Below, piece by piece: positions 6,562 through 12,797 of a stretch of DNA of 14,190 nt. Made by a program: the position numbers and the translations under genes. Every line of letters starts with the position of its first letter. Positions within the stretch are counted from its first letter, which is position 1. The notes under the pieces are model-generated. The model made no database searches. It saw only the letters and a program-made list of their open reading frames with translations, and was not told the origin of the DNA. The stretch is taken from assembly GCA_043798375.1 (NCBI GenBank), contig JAZDOS010000035.1, positions 1 through 14,190 on the forward strand. The letters are read 5' to 3'. Origin of the DNA: JAPLMI01 sp043798375. Lineage in GTDB: Bacteria; Omnitrophota; Gorgyraeia; 2-01-FULL-45-10.

Positions 6562-7335
6562 ATGGATTGGGGAATGAAGAACAGGCTTTCGCGTTTGATA
6601 AAACCTGAAGACGGAAAGGCTGTATGGCTTGCGATAGACCACGGATATTTTTTAGGGCCGCTTTCCAGGCTTGAGGAGCCGGCAAAAACTATAAAGCCGC
6701 TTGCCCCTTACACCGACGCGCTTATGCTGACGAGGGGGGTATTGAGGAATTGCGTCGACACGGGCCTCAACCTTCCCATGATTTTGAGAGTATCGGGCGG
6801 CAACTCCATCGCTGGTACAGCGCTTTCGAACGAAGCCGTCCAGACCTCCGTGGAAGAGGCGATACGCTTGAACGCCTCAGCAGTCGCGTTTTCGATCTAT
6901 GTCGGGACGGAACATGAGCATCAGACTTTGATTGCGCTCGGAAATCTCATAAACGCTGCCCAGAGATATGGCATTCCTGTTTTGGCTGTTACAGCGGTCG
7001 GTAAAGAGCTGGAAAAGCGCGACGCGCGCTATCTCGGATTGTGCTGCCGGATAGCGGCCGAACTCGGCGCCCAGATGGTGAAGACCTATTACTGCGAAGA
7101 TTTCGCTAAAGTGGTGAAGTCATGCCCGGTTCCACTCGTAATTGCCGGCGGGCCGAAGCTTAAGACGGAGATGGACGCGCTAAAATTAGCGCGCGCGGCG
7201 GTGAACGAAGGCGCCGCCGGCGTCGACATGGGCCGCAACATCTGGCAGTCGGATAACGCCGTCGGAATGATAAAAGCGATCCGCAAGATCGTCCACGAGA
7301 ACGCGTCGGTCAAAGAGGCCGCGAAGCTGCTATGA
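6562..7335 (+). CDS. lsrF: LsrF/DeoC-type class I aldolase or thiolase (probable sugar-phosphate aldolase)
   Basis: The 257-residue product matches E. coli LsrF nearly end to end: DWGMKNRLSRL, LAIDHGYFLGP, MVKTYYCEDF and GVDMGRNIWQSD all have direct counterparts. It lacks about 30 N-terminal residues of LsrF. The TIM-barrel Schiff-base lysine is K174 (VKTYY), the catalytic His is H27 (DHGYF), and phosphate is bound by AGG (195-197) and GRN (224-226). LsrF moves an acetyl group from phospho-AI-2 to CoA, but no lsrABCDGKR genes are nearby and pckG is immediately upstream. A fructose-bisphosphate or related sugar-phosphate aldolase role in gluconeogenesis is therefore my inference. The ribosome site AAGGGAG precedes ATG 6562. 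The gene symbol marks homology, not a proven quorum-sensing function. Confidence 0.85.
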   Translation: MDWGMKNRLSRLIKPEDGKAVWLAIDHGYFLGPLSRLEEPAKTIKPLAPYTDALMLTRGVLRNCVDTGLNLPMILRVSGGNSIAGTALSNEAVQTSVEEAIRLNASAVAFSIYVGTEHEHQTLIALGNLINAAQRYGIPVLAVTAVGKELEKRDARYLGLCCRIAAELGAQMVKTYYCEDFAKVVKSCPVPLVIAGGPKLKTEMDALKLARAAVNEGAAGVDMGRNIWQSDNAVGMIKAIRKIVHENASVKEAAKLL

Positions 7336-7344
7336 ATAATAATC

Positions 7345-7373
7345 TTGCTTTTTTGTGAAGAAGGGCATACAAT
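7345..7373 (+). promoter_or_regulatory. Sigma70-like promoter for the lipoprotein gene
   Basis: TTGCTT (7345-7350) is separated by 17 bp from TACAAT (7368-7373). Transcription would start near 7380, about 23 nt before the ATG at 7403, leaving just the AAGGAGG ribosome site in the leader. This promoter also excludes a GTG at 7355 as the translation start. Confidence 0.5.
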
Positions 7374-7402
7374 ACTACAAAATCAATTTAAGGAGGAAGG
7401 AT

Positions 7403-7924
7403 ATGGCAAGAATTAGTTACGGCTATCTGGTAATAGTGATTATGGCGATTTTTTTCGTCGCCGGCTGCGAAACCGTTCCGAAAAAATTCAAACAAGAAGT
7501 CTCCGGAATAAGTTCGAAAGTCGACACCCTTGAGTCGAGAGTGGAAGGTGTAGAGTCGAAACAGGCCGAGGTCGAACGCGTGACGAACCAGCAGGCCCAA
7601 ACCCTCGAAGATATGAGGGCGGAAAGAGAGAGGGCTGCAAGGACGAACTTCGAGTTAAAGCCAAAATCCGGCAAACCTGGCAAGTCTGGAGAGCGCATAA
7701 AAGAGATTCAGGCCTGTCTTAAGAACGCGGGATTTTACAAAGGCGAGATAGATGGCGTGAAAGGTAAGGGTACGAAAAGAGCGATAAAGGAATTCCAAAG
7801 TGCGAACGGTCTTACGGCGGACGGAAAGGTCGGGCCGAAGACTTGGGAGCTTCTTTCAAAATATACCTCAGGCGCGGCCGCTCCCAACGCCATGTTTTTA
7901 GAAGAGGGGGCCGGCGTAAAGTAA
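7403..7924 (+). CDS. Lipoprotein with coiled coil and peptidoglycan-binding (PG_binding_1) domain
   Basis: The 173-residue product has a lipoprotein signal peptide ending in the lipobox FVAGC, with C22 as the lipidated residue. Residues 30-80 form a Lys/Glu-rich coiled coil (VDTLESRVEGVESKQAEVE), similar to Lpp-like or trimeric stalks. Residues 97-153 are a PG_binding_1 domain: IKEIQACLKNAGFYKGEIDG, followed by TKRAIKEFQSANGLTADGKVG and the closing KTWELLSKY. It probably ties the outer or inner membrane to peptidoglycan. ATG 7403 is chosen because AAGGAGGAAGG lies just upstream and the signal peptide begins there; an in-frame GTG at 7355 precedes the predicted transcription start. It stands alone between its own promoter and a terminator. 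Confidence 0.88.
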   Translation: MARISYGYLVIVIMAIFFVAGCETVPKKFKQEVSGISSKVDTLESRVEGVESKQAEVERVTNQQAQTLEDMRAERERAARTNFELKPKSGKPGKSGERIKEIQACLKNAGFYKGEIDGVKGKGTKRAIKEFQSANGLTADGKVGPKTWELLSKYTSGAAAPNAMFLEEGAGVK

Positions 7925-7938
7925 AAAGTAAAAAATAA

Positions 7939-7979
7939 AAAAGGGGCGGCCCTCGGCAGCGGAGAGAGCGGCCCCTTTT
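7939..7979. terminator. Rho-independent terminator, possibly bidirectional
   Basis: AAAAGGGGC (7939-7947) pairs with GCCCCTTTT (7971-7979) around a 23-nt GC-rich loop that can pair further. An A-tract precedes the stem and a T-tract closes it, so it can end transcription on both strands. It follows the lipoprotein gene and precedes the Lrp gene, whose ribosome site AAGGAGG begins only a few bases later. Confidence 0.75.
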
Positions 7980-7995
7980 GCTTTAAGGAGGAATC

Positions 7996-8481
7996 ATGAA
8001 TGAGATACTGGAAATATTAGAGAAGAACGCGAGGGCGACGCCGGAAGAGATCGCCAGGATGCTCAATATGACGCCGAGGGCAGTGTCGAACGCGATTAAA
8101 AAGTTCGAAAAAGAAGGCATCGTATTGAAATACAAGGCGCTGATAAACAAGGAGCTCCTGCGGGACGAGGACTCCGGCGTGCGGGCTTTGATAGAAGTGA
8201 AGGTCGCGCCCGAGAAGAACCTGGGTTTCGATCGTATCGCCGAGCGGCTTTACCGGTTCCCGGAGGTGACGAGCTGTTACCTCATGTCCGGCACATACGA
8301 CCTGCTCGTTGTCATCGAGGGGAAAAACCTTCAGATGGTGTCGAGTTTTGTGGCGGAGAAACTTTCTCCGATGGAAAACATCAGGGGGACCGTAACACAT
8401 TTTATTTTGAAGAAATATAAAGAAGACGGAGATATTTTGAAGCAGCCGGACAGGTCCAGGCGTCCGGCAATAAGCTTGTAA
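7996..8481 (+). CDS. Lrp/AsnC-family transcriptional regulator
   Basis: The 161-residue product has an N-terminal winged helix-turn-helix (about 2-55; ATPEEIARMLNMTPRAVSNA and IKKFEKEGIV) and a C-terminal RAM/AsnC ligand domain (about 62-140) with the typical FPEVTSCYLMSGTYDLLVVI stretch. Such proteins form octamers or dimers of dimers that sense amino acids. A basic tail of about 20 residues (KQPDRSRRPAISL) extends past the usual end. Start ATG 7996 follows AAGGAGG at good spacing. The aminotransferase gene begins 22 nt downstream, so it probably regulates that gene and itself in response to an amino or keto acid; this is inferred from gene order. The promoter must overlap the terminator region or lie upstream; none is clearly seen. 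Confidence 0.92.
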   Translation: MNEILEILEKNARATPEEIARMLNMTPRAVSNAIKKFEKEGIVLKYKALINKELLRDEDSGVRALIEVKVAPEKNLGFDRIAERLYRFPEVTSCYLMSGTYDLLVVIEGKNLQMVSSFVAEKLSPMENIRGTVTHFILKKYKEDGDILKQPDRSRRPAISL

Positions 8482-8503
8482 GTAAAAAGTAAAGAGGATA
8501 TCA

Positions 8504-9676
8504 GTGAGTATAAAAATTTCCAAACTGGTCGAACAGATTCCGCCGTCAGGGATACGCGCGTTCTTCGATCTCGTCATCGGGATGAAGGATGTGATATCCC
8601 TCGGCGTGGGTGAGCCGGATTTCGTAACGCCGTGGAATATACGCGAGCGCGCGATATATTCGCTGGAGGAGGGGTATACCTCCTACACGTCGAATAAAGG
8701 GCTTGCCGAACTGCGCCGCGAGATATCCGCGCACCTTTTGCGCAAATACGGCATGGACTACGATCCGGAAGACGAGATACTTGTGACCGTCGGCGTGAGC
8801 GAGGCCTTCGATCTGGCCATAAGGGCGGTTGTAAATAATAAGGACAAGGTACTTATCCCGGAGCCTTCGTATGTTTCATACGGGCCGGTCACCACCCTTT
8901 GCCGGGGTAAACCCGTCTTTATAAAGACGAGCCCGGATAACGGGTTCAAGATAACTCCGAAAGATATCGATAAAGCTTATGTTAAAAAGACGAAGGCCAT
9001 GATTTTGAATTATCCCAACAATCCTACCGGAGCCTCCTATTCCAAAAAAGAATTAAAAAAAATATCGGGGCCGGTATTAAAGCATAACCTGATCATGATC
9101 AGCGATGAGATATATTGCGACCTCACATACGATTTTGAACATACCCCTTTCCCGGCGCTGCCGCGCATGAAAGAGCGCACGATATACCTGAACGGATTCT
9201 CGAAGGGATTCGCGATGACCGGCTGGAGAATAGGGTACGCGTGCGGGCCGAAAGAGATTATCGGCGCCATGACGAAGATCCATCAATACACGATGATGTG
9301 CGTCCCGATAGCTTCGCAGATGGCGGCGCTGGAAGCGCTCCAGCACGGCGAGAAATCTGTCCGGGAGATGAAGCGCGAGTACCGGAGGCGAAGAGAATTT
9401 GTGGTTTCCAGGCTTAATGAAATAGGATTACCCTGTCACAGACCCGAAGGCGCGTTCTACGCCTTTCCGTCGATAAAACATACCGGTATGACATCGATGG
9501 AGTTTTCGAATAAACTTCTCAAGAAAGAGAAGGTCGCGTGTGTACCGGGTACTGCTTTCGGCCCTTTAGGTGAAGGCTACTTAAGAATATCGTATGCCTC
9601 GAGTTTCGATAATCTGAAAGAAGCGCTCATCAGGATGGAGAGATTCTTGAAAAGTATAAAGACCGTAAGAAAGTGA
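8504..9676 (+). CDS. PLP-dependent class I/II aminotransferase
   Basis: The 390-residue product is a fold-type I aminotransferase (AspC/PatA-like, aspartate or aromatic/branched amino acid type). Visible marks are GEPDF (36-40), SEAFDLAIRAV for cofactor phosphate, NYPNNPTG (169-176) with N173, D201 and Y204 in SDEIY, the Schiff-base lysine K234 in NGFSKGFAMTGWRIGY, and R361 (YLRISYA) for the substrate carboxylate. The start is GTG 8504, with AAAGAGG 6 nt before it; homology begins from SKLVEQIPPSGIR, which supports it. The substrate cannot be told from sequence. It follows the Lrp/AsnC gene closely, which points to amino-acid-responsive control, and is followed after 7 nt by the bactofilin-like gene. 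Confidence 0.93.
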   Translation: MSIKISKLVEQIPPSGIRAFFDLVIGMKDVISLGVGEPDFVTPWNIRERAIYSLEEGYTSYTSNKGLAELRREISAHLLRKYGMDYDPEDEILVTVGVSEAFDLAIRAVVNNKDKVLIPEPSYVSYGPVTTLCRGKPVFIKTSPDNGFKITPKDIDKAYVKKTKAMILNYPNNPTGASYSKKELKKISGPVLKHNLIMISDEIYCDLTYDFEHTPFPALPRMKERTIYLNGFSKGFAMTGWRIGYACGPKEIIGAMTKIHQYTMMCVPIASQMAALEALQHGEKSVREMKREYRRRREFVVSRLNEIGLPCHRPEGAFYAFPSIKHTGMTSMEFSNKLLKKEKVACVPGTAFGPLGEGYLRISYASSFDNLKEALIRMERFLKSIKTVRK

Positions 9677-9683
9677 GGCGCGT

Positions 9684-10508
9684 ATGGCAAGGTTCATAGC
9701 GGTATTTTTATTGACATTCGCGGTGATATTTTCAGCCCCGGCGGCCTACGCCAAGGCCCAACAGATTGTAAAAGTCTCGGCCGATATCGAAGTTCCGAAA
9801 AATATGACGGCCGGCGACGTTGTCGCGATCGGCGGTAATGTGACCGTTTATGGCAAGGTGGAAAATAGCGTTGTTGCTGTCGGAGGCTCCGTAATACTTA
9901 AGCCGGGGTCTAGAGTCGGCGAACAGGTCGTGGTTGTGGGGGGAGAGCTTACGAGGGACCCCGGGGCCCGGATCGGCGGGAAGGCAACGCAGATTTATAT
10001 GCCGCATTTCATCCCGTCTTTTACAACGATGTTGAAGGGGGGCTGGATAGCGGTCTGGGCAACGATCAGCGTTATGGTCCTATTGGGGTTTTTGGGGCTT
10101 GCCGTTTTGATGGCGGCGCTCATCCCGGAGCATATCGCTGCAGCCGTCAACGCGCTCGAACGTTCGTTCATATTAATGTTTTTCTGGGGCATACTTTGGA
10201 TGATCCTGATTGTGCCGATAGCGGTTCTTTTGGCGATAAGTATCATAGGGATAATATTGATACCGCTTGAGATCCTCCTCATCGTCCTGGCGCTCATCCT
10301 GGGGTATATAACCTCCGCCGTTTATATCGGAAAGAATATAATGCTCGCGTTTAAGAAGATTCCCCCGCCTTTTACCGACGCGATCCTGGGAATAGTGATT
10401 CTTTTCCTGATAGGATTTCTACCGGTGATCGGGCCGGTGGCGAAGATGTTCTTTTTGGCAGCCGGTTTCGGGGCAATCCTCACAACGAGGTTCGGGACGA
10501 TCAAATGA
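9684..10508 (+). CDS. Exported bactofilin-like protein with C-terminal membrane helices
   Basis: The 274-residue product has a Sec signal peptide (MARFIAVFLLTFAVIFSAPA, cleaved near AYAKA). Residues 36-103 carry repeats of about 18-20 residues around VVAxGG: GDVVAIGGNVTVYGKV, NSVVAVGGSVILKPGSRV and EQVVVVGGELTRDPGARI, as in a bactofilin-type right-handed beta-helix. Residues about 115-274 hold four or five hydrophobic helices, with amphipathic and PxxP stretches between them. Cytoplasmic bactofilins polymerise and scaffold cell-shape or stalk functions; here the helix is exported and anchored, so it more likely faces the periplasm. The mode of action is unknown. The start, ATG 9684, has GAGG 5 nt upstream. 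The stop is 14 nt from the convergent PilZ gene, and no terminator is visible in between. Confidence 0.8.
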   Translation: MARFIAVFLLTFAVIFSAPAAYAKAQQIVKVSADIEVPKNMTAGDVVAIGGNVTVYGKVENSVVAVGGSVILKPGSRVGEQVVVVGGELTRDPGARIGGKATQIYMPHFIPSFTTMLKGGWIAVWATISVMVLLGFLGLAVLMAALIPEHIAAAVNALERSFILMFFWGILWMILIVPIAVLLAISIIGIILIPLEILLIVLALILGYITSAVYIGKNIMLAFKKIPPPFTDAILGIVILFLIGFLPVIGPVAKMFFLAAGFGAILTTRFGTIK

Positions 10509-10522
10509 AATAAGAGAAATAA

Positions 10523-10915
10523 TCAGTGGGGCAGGTCTAAACGGGGGAATTGCCTTTTTTCGTAGGCATCGATGAAATTAGAAATGGTTTTTTTGTATTC
10601 GTCCGGCATATCCAGAAATTTGATTCCACATATATACTGGCGCACTTTGACGTAATGACAATGAGTGATCTCTCCTTTCAATTCCATATCTTTATCCAGG
10701 CCGAAGGGCTCGCCCTTAATATTTAATTTGATGATCAACCCTCTCGGAAGGAGGAAGTCGACAATGACCCCTATGCCTTTTCTGCTTATATCAAACGCCC
10801 TGGCCTTAAACCTGTTCTCGGAAGCCAAGGCGCCGCCCTGCCCCTCGACTTTTTCTATCTCTGAGGGGATTTCCATGTCGATCTTAACTCGCGGCGCCAG
10901 CCTTGTGTTCTTCAT
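10523..10915 (-). CDS. PilZ-domain c-di-GMP-binding protein
   Basis: The 130-residue product has the PilZ hallmarks: R5-x3-R9 (TRLAPRV) and D42-x-S44-x2-G47 (DISRKGIGV), both of which contact cyclic di-GMP. The rest is a small beta-barrel (LKGEITHCHYVKVRQYICGI) with a C-terminal helix. Stand-alone PilZ proteins act as adaptors for pilus motors, flagella or exopolysaccharide synthases. It is divergent from pilB, 183 bp away, suggesting it relays c-di-GMP to that machine, though this is inferred. The start ATG has no clear Shine-Dalgarno sequence, and the predicted leader is only about 13 nt. An overlapping plus-strand frame covering part of this gene is not considered real. Confidence 0.9.
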   Translation of the reverse strand: MKNTRLAPRVKIDMEIPSEIEKVEGQGGALASENRFKARAFDISRKGIGVIVDFLLPRGLIIKLNIKGEPFGLDKDMELKGEITHCHYVKVRQYICGIKFLDMPDEYKKTISNFIDAYEKRQFPRLDLPH

Positions 10916-10934
10916 AGCTAAATTTTATAAAGTA

Positions 10935-10963
10935 ATTATACATGAGAAAAGATACCGGCGCAA
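10935..10963 (-). promoter_or_regulatory. Sigma70-like promoter for the PilZ gene
   Basis: Read on the minus strand, TTGCGC (10963-10958) is 17 bp from TATAAT (10940-10935). Transcription would begin about 13 nt before the ATG at 10915. The -35 hexamer lies inside one arm of the inverted repeat GGCGCAA (10957-10963) / TTGCGCC (10988-10994). Confidence 0.55.
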
Positions 10964-10994
10964 GGCAATTTCTATTTTTTCTATTTTTTGCGCC
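10957..10994. promoter_or_regulatory. Inverted repeat between divergent PilZ and pilB promoters, possible shared operator
   Basis: GGCGCAA (10957-10963) and TTGCGCC (10988-10994) are exact complements separated by 24 bp. The spacer contains the direct repeat TCTATTTTTT twice (about 10970-10989). One arm covers the -35 of the PilZ promoter, and the other lies 6 bp upstream of the pilB -35. This suits a regulator or DNA loop that controls both transcripts. The T-rich spacer gives no independent sign of a terminator. Confidence 0.35.
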
Positions 10995-11000
10995 TGTCTA

Positions 11001-11028
11001 TTGACTAAGAGGTTTTGTATAGTATAAT
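11001..11028 (+). promoter_or_regulatory. Sigma70-like promoter for the pilB-pilC-pilin operon
   Basis: TTGACT (11001-11006), a 16-bp spacer and TATAAT (11023-11028) form a near-consensus promoter. The start of transcription would be near 11035, leaving a leader of about 64 nt with a small CCC-GAA-GGG hairpin near 11057-11065 and a GGAGG ribosome site at 11090-11094. Confidence 0.65.
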
Positions 11029-11098
11029 TATATCAAGATTATATACTTGTAAATTTCCCGAAGGGAGTTAGTGAACACGGTTTGCCGATGGAGGGCGG

Positions 11099-12790
11099 AT
11101 GTTAAAGACAAAGAAAACCCTGGGTGAAAGCCTGGTCGAAGAAGGTATTATTGCCGCCGATCAGCTTAAGAAGGCCCATGAAGAGGAAAGGCGGACGGGG
11201 CAGCGCCTCAGAAACGTGCTGGTGAAGCTGGGCTTTATCGCCGAAGACGATCTTGTGTCATTTTTAAGCGAAAAATTTGGCGTACCCAGGATAGAGCTTG
11301 CCAATTATCTGACCGACCCCAAACTGAGTGAACTTGTCCCCGAGGAGTTGGCCAGAAAATACGAACTTGTTCCGGTATGGAAGGTGGGTAACCGCCTGAT
11401 CTGCGCCATGGTCGATCCGATGAATATTTTCGCTTTGGATGAGATCGGGGCCATGACGAACCTGATCATCGAGCCGGCCGTCGCCACAGAGCCGGAGATA
11501 AGAAAGGCCCTGAACGATTATTATAGCGCGAAGGGGTCGATGGAAGACCTGATAAAATCCATAGATGACAAGAAATACGCCGTGGAAAAAGACAAGGAGA
11601 TAGATGTTAAAAAATTGCAGGGCATTGTAGAGGAGCCCGTTGTCATAAAGCTGGTCAACCTTATCGTTATGCAGGCCGTTAAGCAGAGAGCCAGCGATAT
11701 ACACATAGAGCCCGAAGAAGAAATTCTTAAAATCAGGCTCAGGGTGGACGGCATGCTGCACGAGATAAGTTCGCCCCCCAAACATTTTCAGTCGGCCCTG
11801 ATATCCAGGATTAAGATAATGGCAAACCTCAACATCGCCGAAAGGCGCGTTCCCCAGGACGGAAGGTTTACCATAAAGATGGAAGGCAGGCAGATAGACG
11901 TCCGCGTATCCTGCGTCCCGACGATATACGGCGAGAATGTCGTCCTGCGCCTATTAGACGCCGCAAGCGCCATGTTGACGTTGGGCGACCTTGGATTCTC
12001 ATCGGAGATTTTGGATAAATACGATAAGCTTGTCGTGAGGCCGTACGGCATCATACTTGTTACCGGGCCGACAGGAAGCGGAAAGACGACAACGCTGTAC
12101 GCCTCATTGAATAAGATAAACACCGTAGAAAAAAATATAATAACTATCGAAGATCCTGTGGAATACAAACTTGCCGGCATCAGGCAGATACAGGTCGATC
12201 CGAAAGTCAGCCTGACATTTGCCAGCGGCCTTCGCTCGATATTGCGGCAGGATCCGAATGTCATCATGGTCGGCGAGATAAGGGATCTCGAAACTGCCGA
12301 GATCGCGATTCAGGCCGCGCTGACCGGCCATCTCGTGTTTTCCACGCTGCATACCAACGATGCGCCGGGCGCGGTGACACGCCTGACGGATATGGGGGTC
12401 GAGCCGTTCCTGGTCTCGTCCTCCATAATAGGCGTGTTGGCGCAGAGGCTTGTCAGGAAAATATGCCCTGACTGCAAAGAGAAGTATGTGCCTACCAGAG
12501 AGATGCTGAAAGACATCGGGTTAAGCGGTGACGAAAAAATAGATTTCTGCACGGGCAAAGGCTGCGAAAAATGCATGAATACGGGCTACAGGGGCAGAAT
12601 CGGCATATATGAACTGATGATACCGGATGACAGTATCCATAACGCCATAATTTCGCGGTCCTCAGCGAACGAAATCAGAAAGATCGCCGTTTCGGCCGGA
12701 ATGTCCACTTTGATGCATGACGGAATCGAAAAAATCCGCCGGGGCATCACCACGGTCGAGGAAGCGCTGAGAGTCACGCAGGAGGGATAA
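11099..12790 (+). CDS. pilB: Type IV pilus/type II secretion assembly ATPase, PilB/GspE family
   Basis: The 563-residue ATPase powers pilin polymerisation at the inner membrane. Residues about 5-140 form an MshEN/T2SSE N-terminal domain (LGESLVEEGI, then LVKLGFIAEDDLVSFLSEKF). The core has Walker A GPTGSGKT (323-330), the Asp box ITIEDPVEY (348-356), Walker B with VIMVGEIRD (388-396), and the His box HLVFSTLHTND (411-421). A zinc tetracysteine motif is made by C456, C459, C489 and C492. All catalytic elements are present. Arg and Gln positions often used for c-di-GMP binding in MshEN domains look altered (T7; E29-E30), so direct c-di-GMP sensing is uncertain. The ATG follows GGAGG. pilC starts 7 nt after the stop. 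Assignment to a pilus rather than to type II secretion cannot be made from this gene alone. Confidence 0.95.
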   Translation: MLKTKKTLGESLVEEGIIAADQLKKAHEEERRTGQRLRNVLVKLGFIAEDDLVSFLSEKFGVPRIELANYLTDPKLSELVPEELARKYELVPVWKVGNRLICAMVDPMNIFALDEIGAMTNLIIEPAVATEPEIRKALNDYYSAKGSMEDLIKSIDDKKYAVEKDKEIDVKKLQGIVEEPVVIKLVNLIVMQAVKQRASDIHIEPEEEILKIRLRVDGMLHEISSPPKHFQSALISRIKIMANLNIAERRVPQDGRFTIKMEGRQIDVRVSCVPTIYGENVVLRLLDAASAMLTLGDLGFSSEILDKYDKLVVRPYGIILVTGPTGSGKTTTLYASLNKINTVEKNIITIEDPVEYKLAGIRQIQVDPKVSLTFASGLRSILRQDPNVIMVGEIRDLETAEIAIQAALTGHLVFSTLHTNDAPGAVTRLTDMGVEPFLVSSSIIGVLAQRLVRKICPDCKEKYVPTREMLKDIGLSGDEKIDFCTGKGCEKCMNTGYRGRIGIYELMIPDDSIHNAIISRSSANEIRKIAVSAGMSTLMHDGIEKIRRGITTVEEALRVTQEG

Positions 12791-12797
12791 AAAGCGC

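Noticed and set aside
6562..7335. Autoinducer-2 processing system
   Set aside because: Only an LsrF homologue is present; no kinase, transporter, LsrG or LsrR is seen, and context is gluconeogenic.
7355..7402. GTG start upstream of the lipoprotein ATG
   Set aside because: It falls within the predicted promoter and ahead of the strong AAGGAGG; the signal peptide begins at ATG 7403.
10665..11027. Plus-strand 120-residue ORF over the PilZ gene
   Set aside because: Antisense to PilZ, whose RxxxR and DxSxxG motifs are clear; it also runs through both promoters.
11035..11098. c-di-GMP-I (GEMM) riboswitch before pilB
   Set aside because: The end of the leader (GGTTTGCCGATGG) resembles the 3' end of that class, but the leader of about 64 nt is too short and lacks the GCAAAGCC core.
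11071..11127. Short GTG-started leader peptide overlapping pilB
   Set aside because: The spacing from AAGGGAG to GTG is only 3 nt and the peptide has no attenuator-like codon run.
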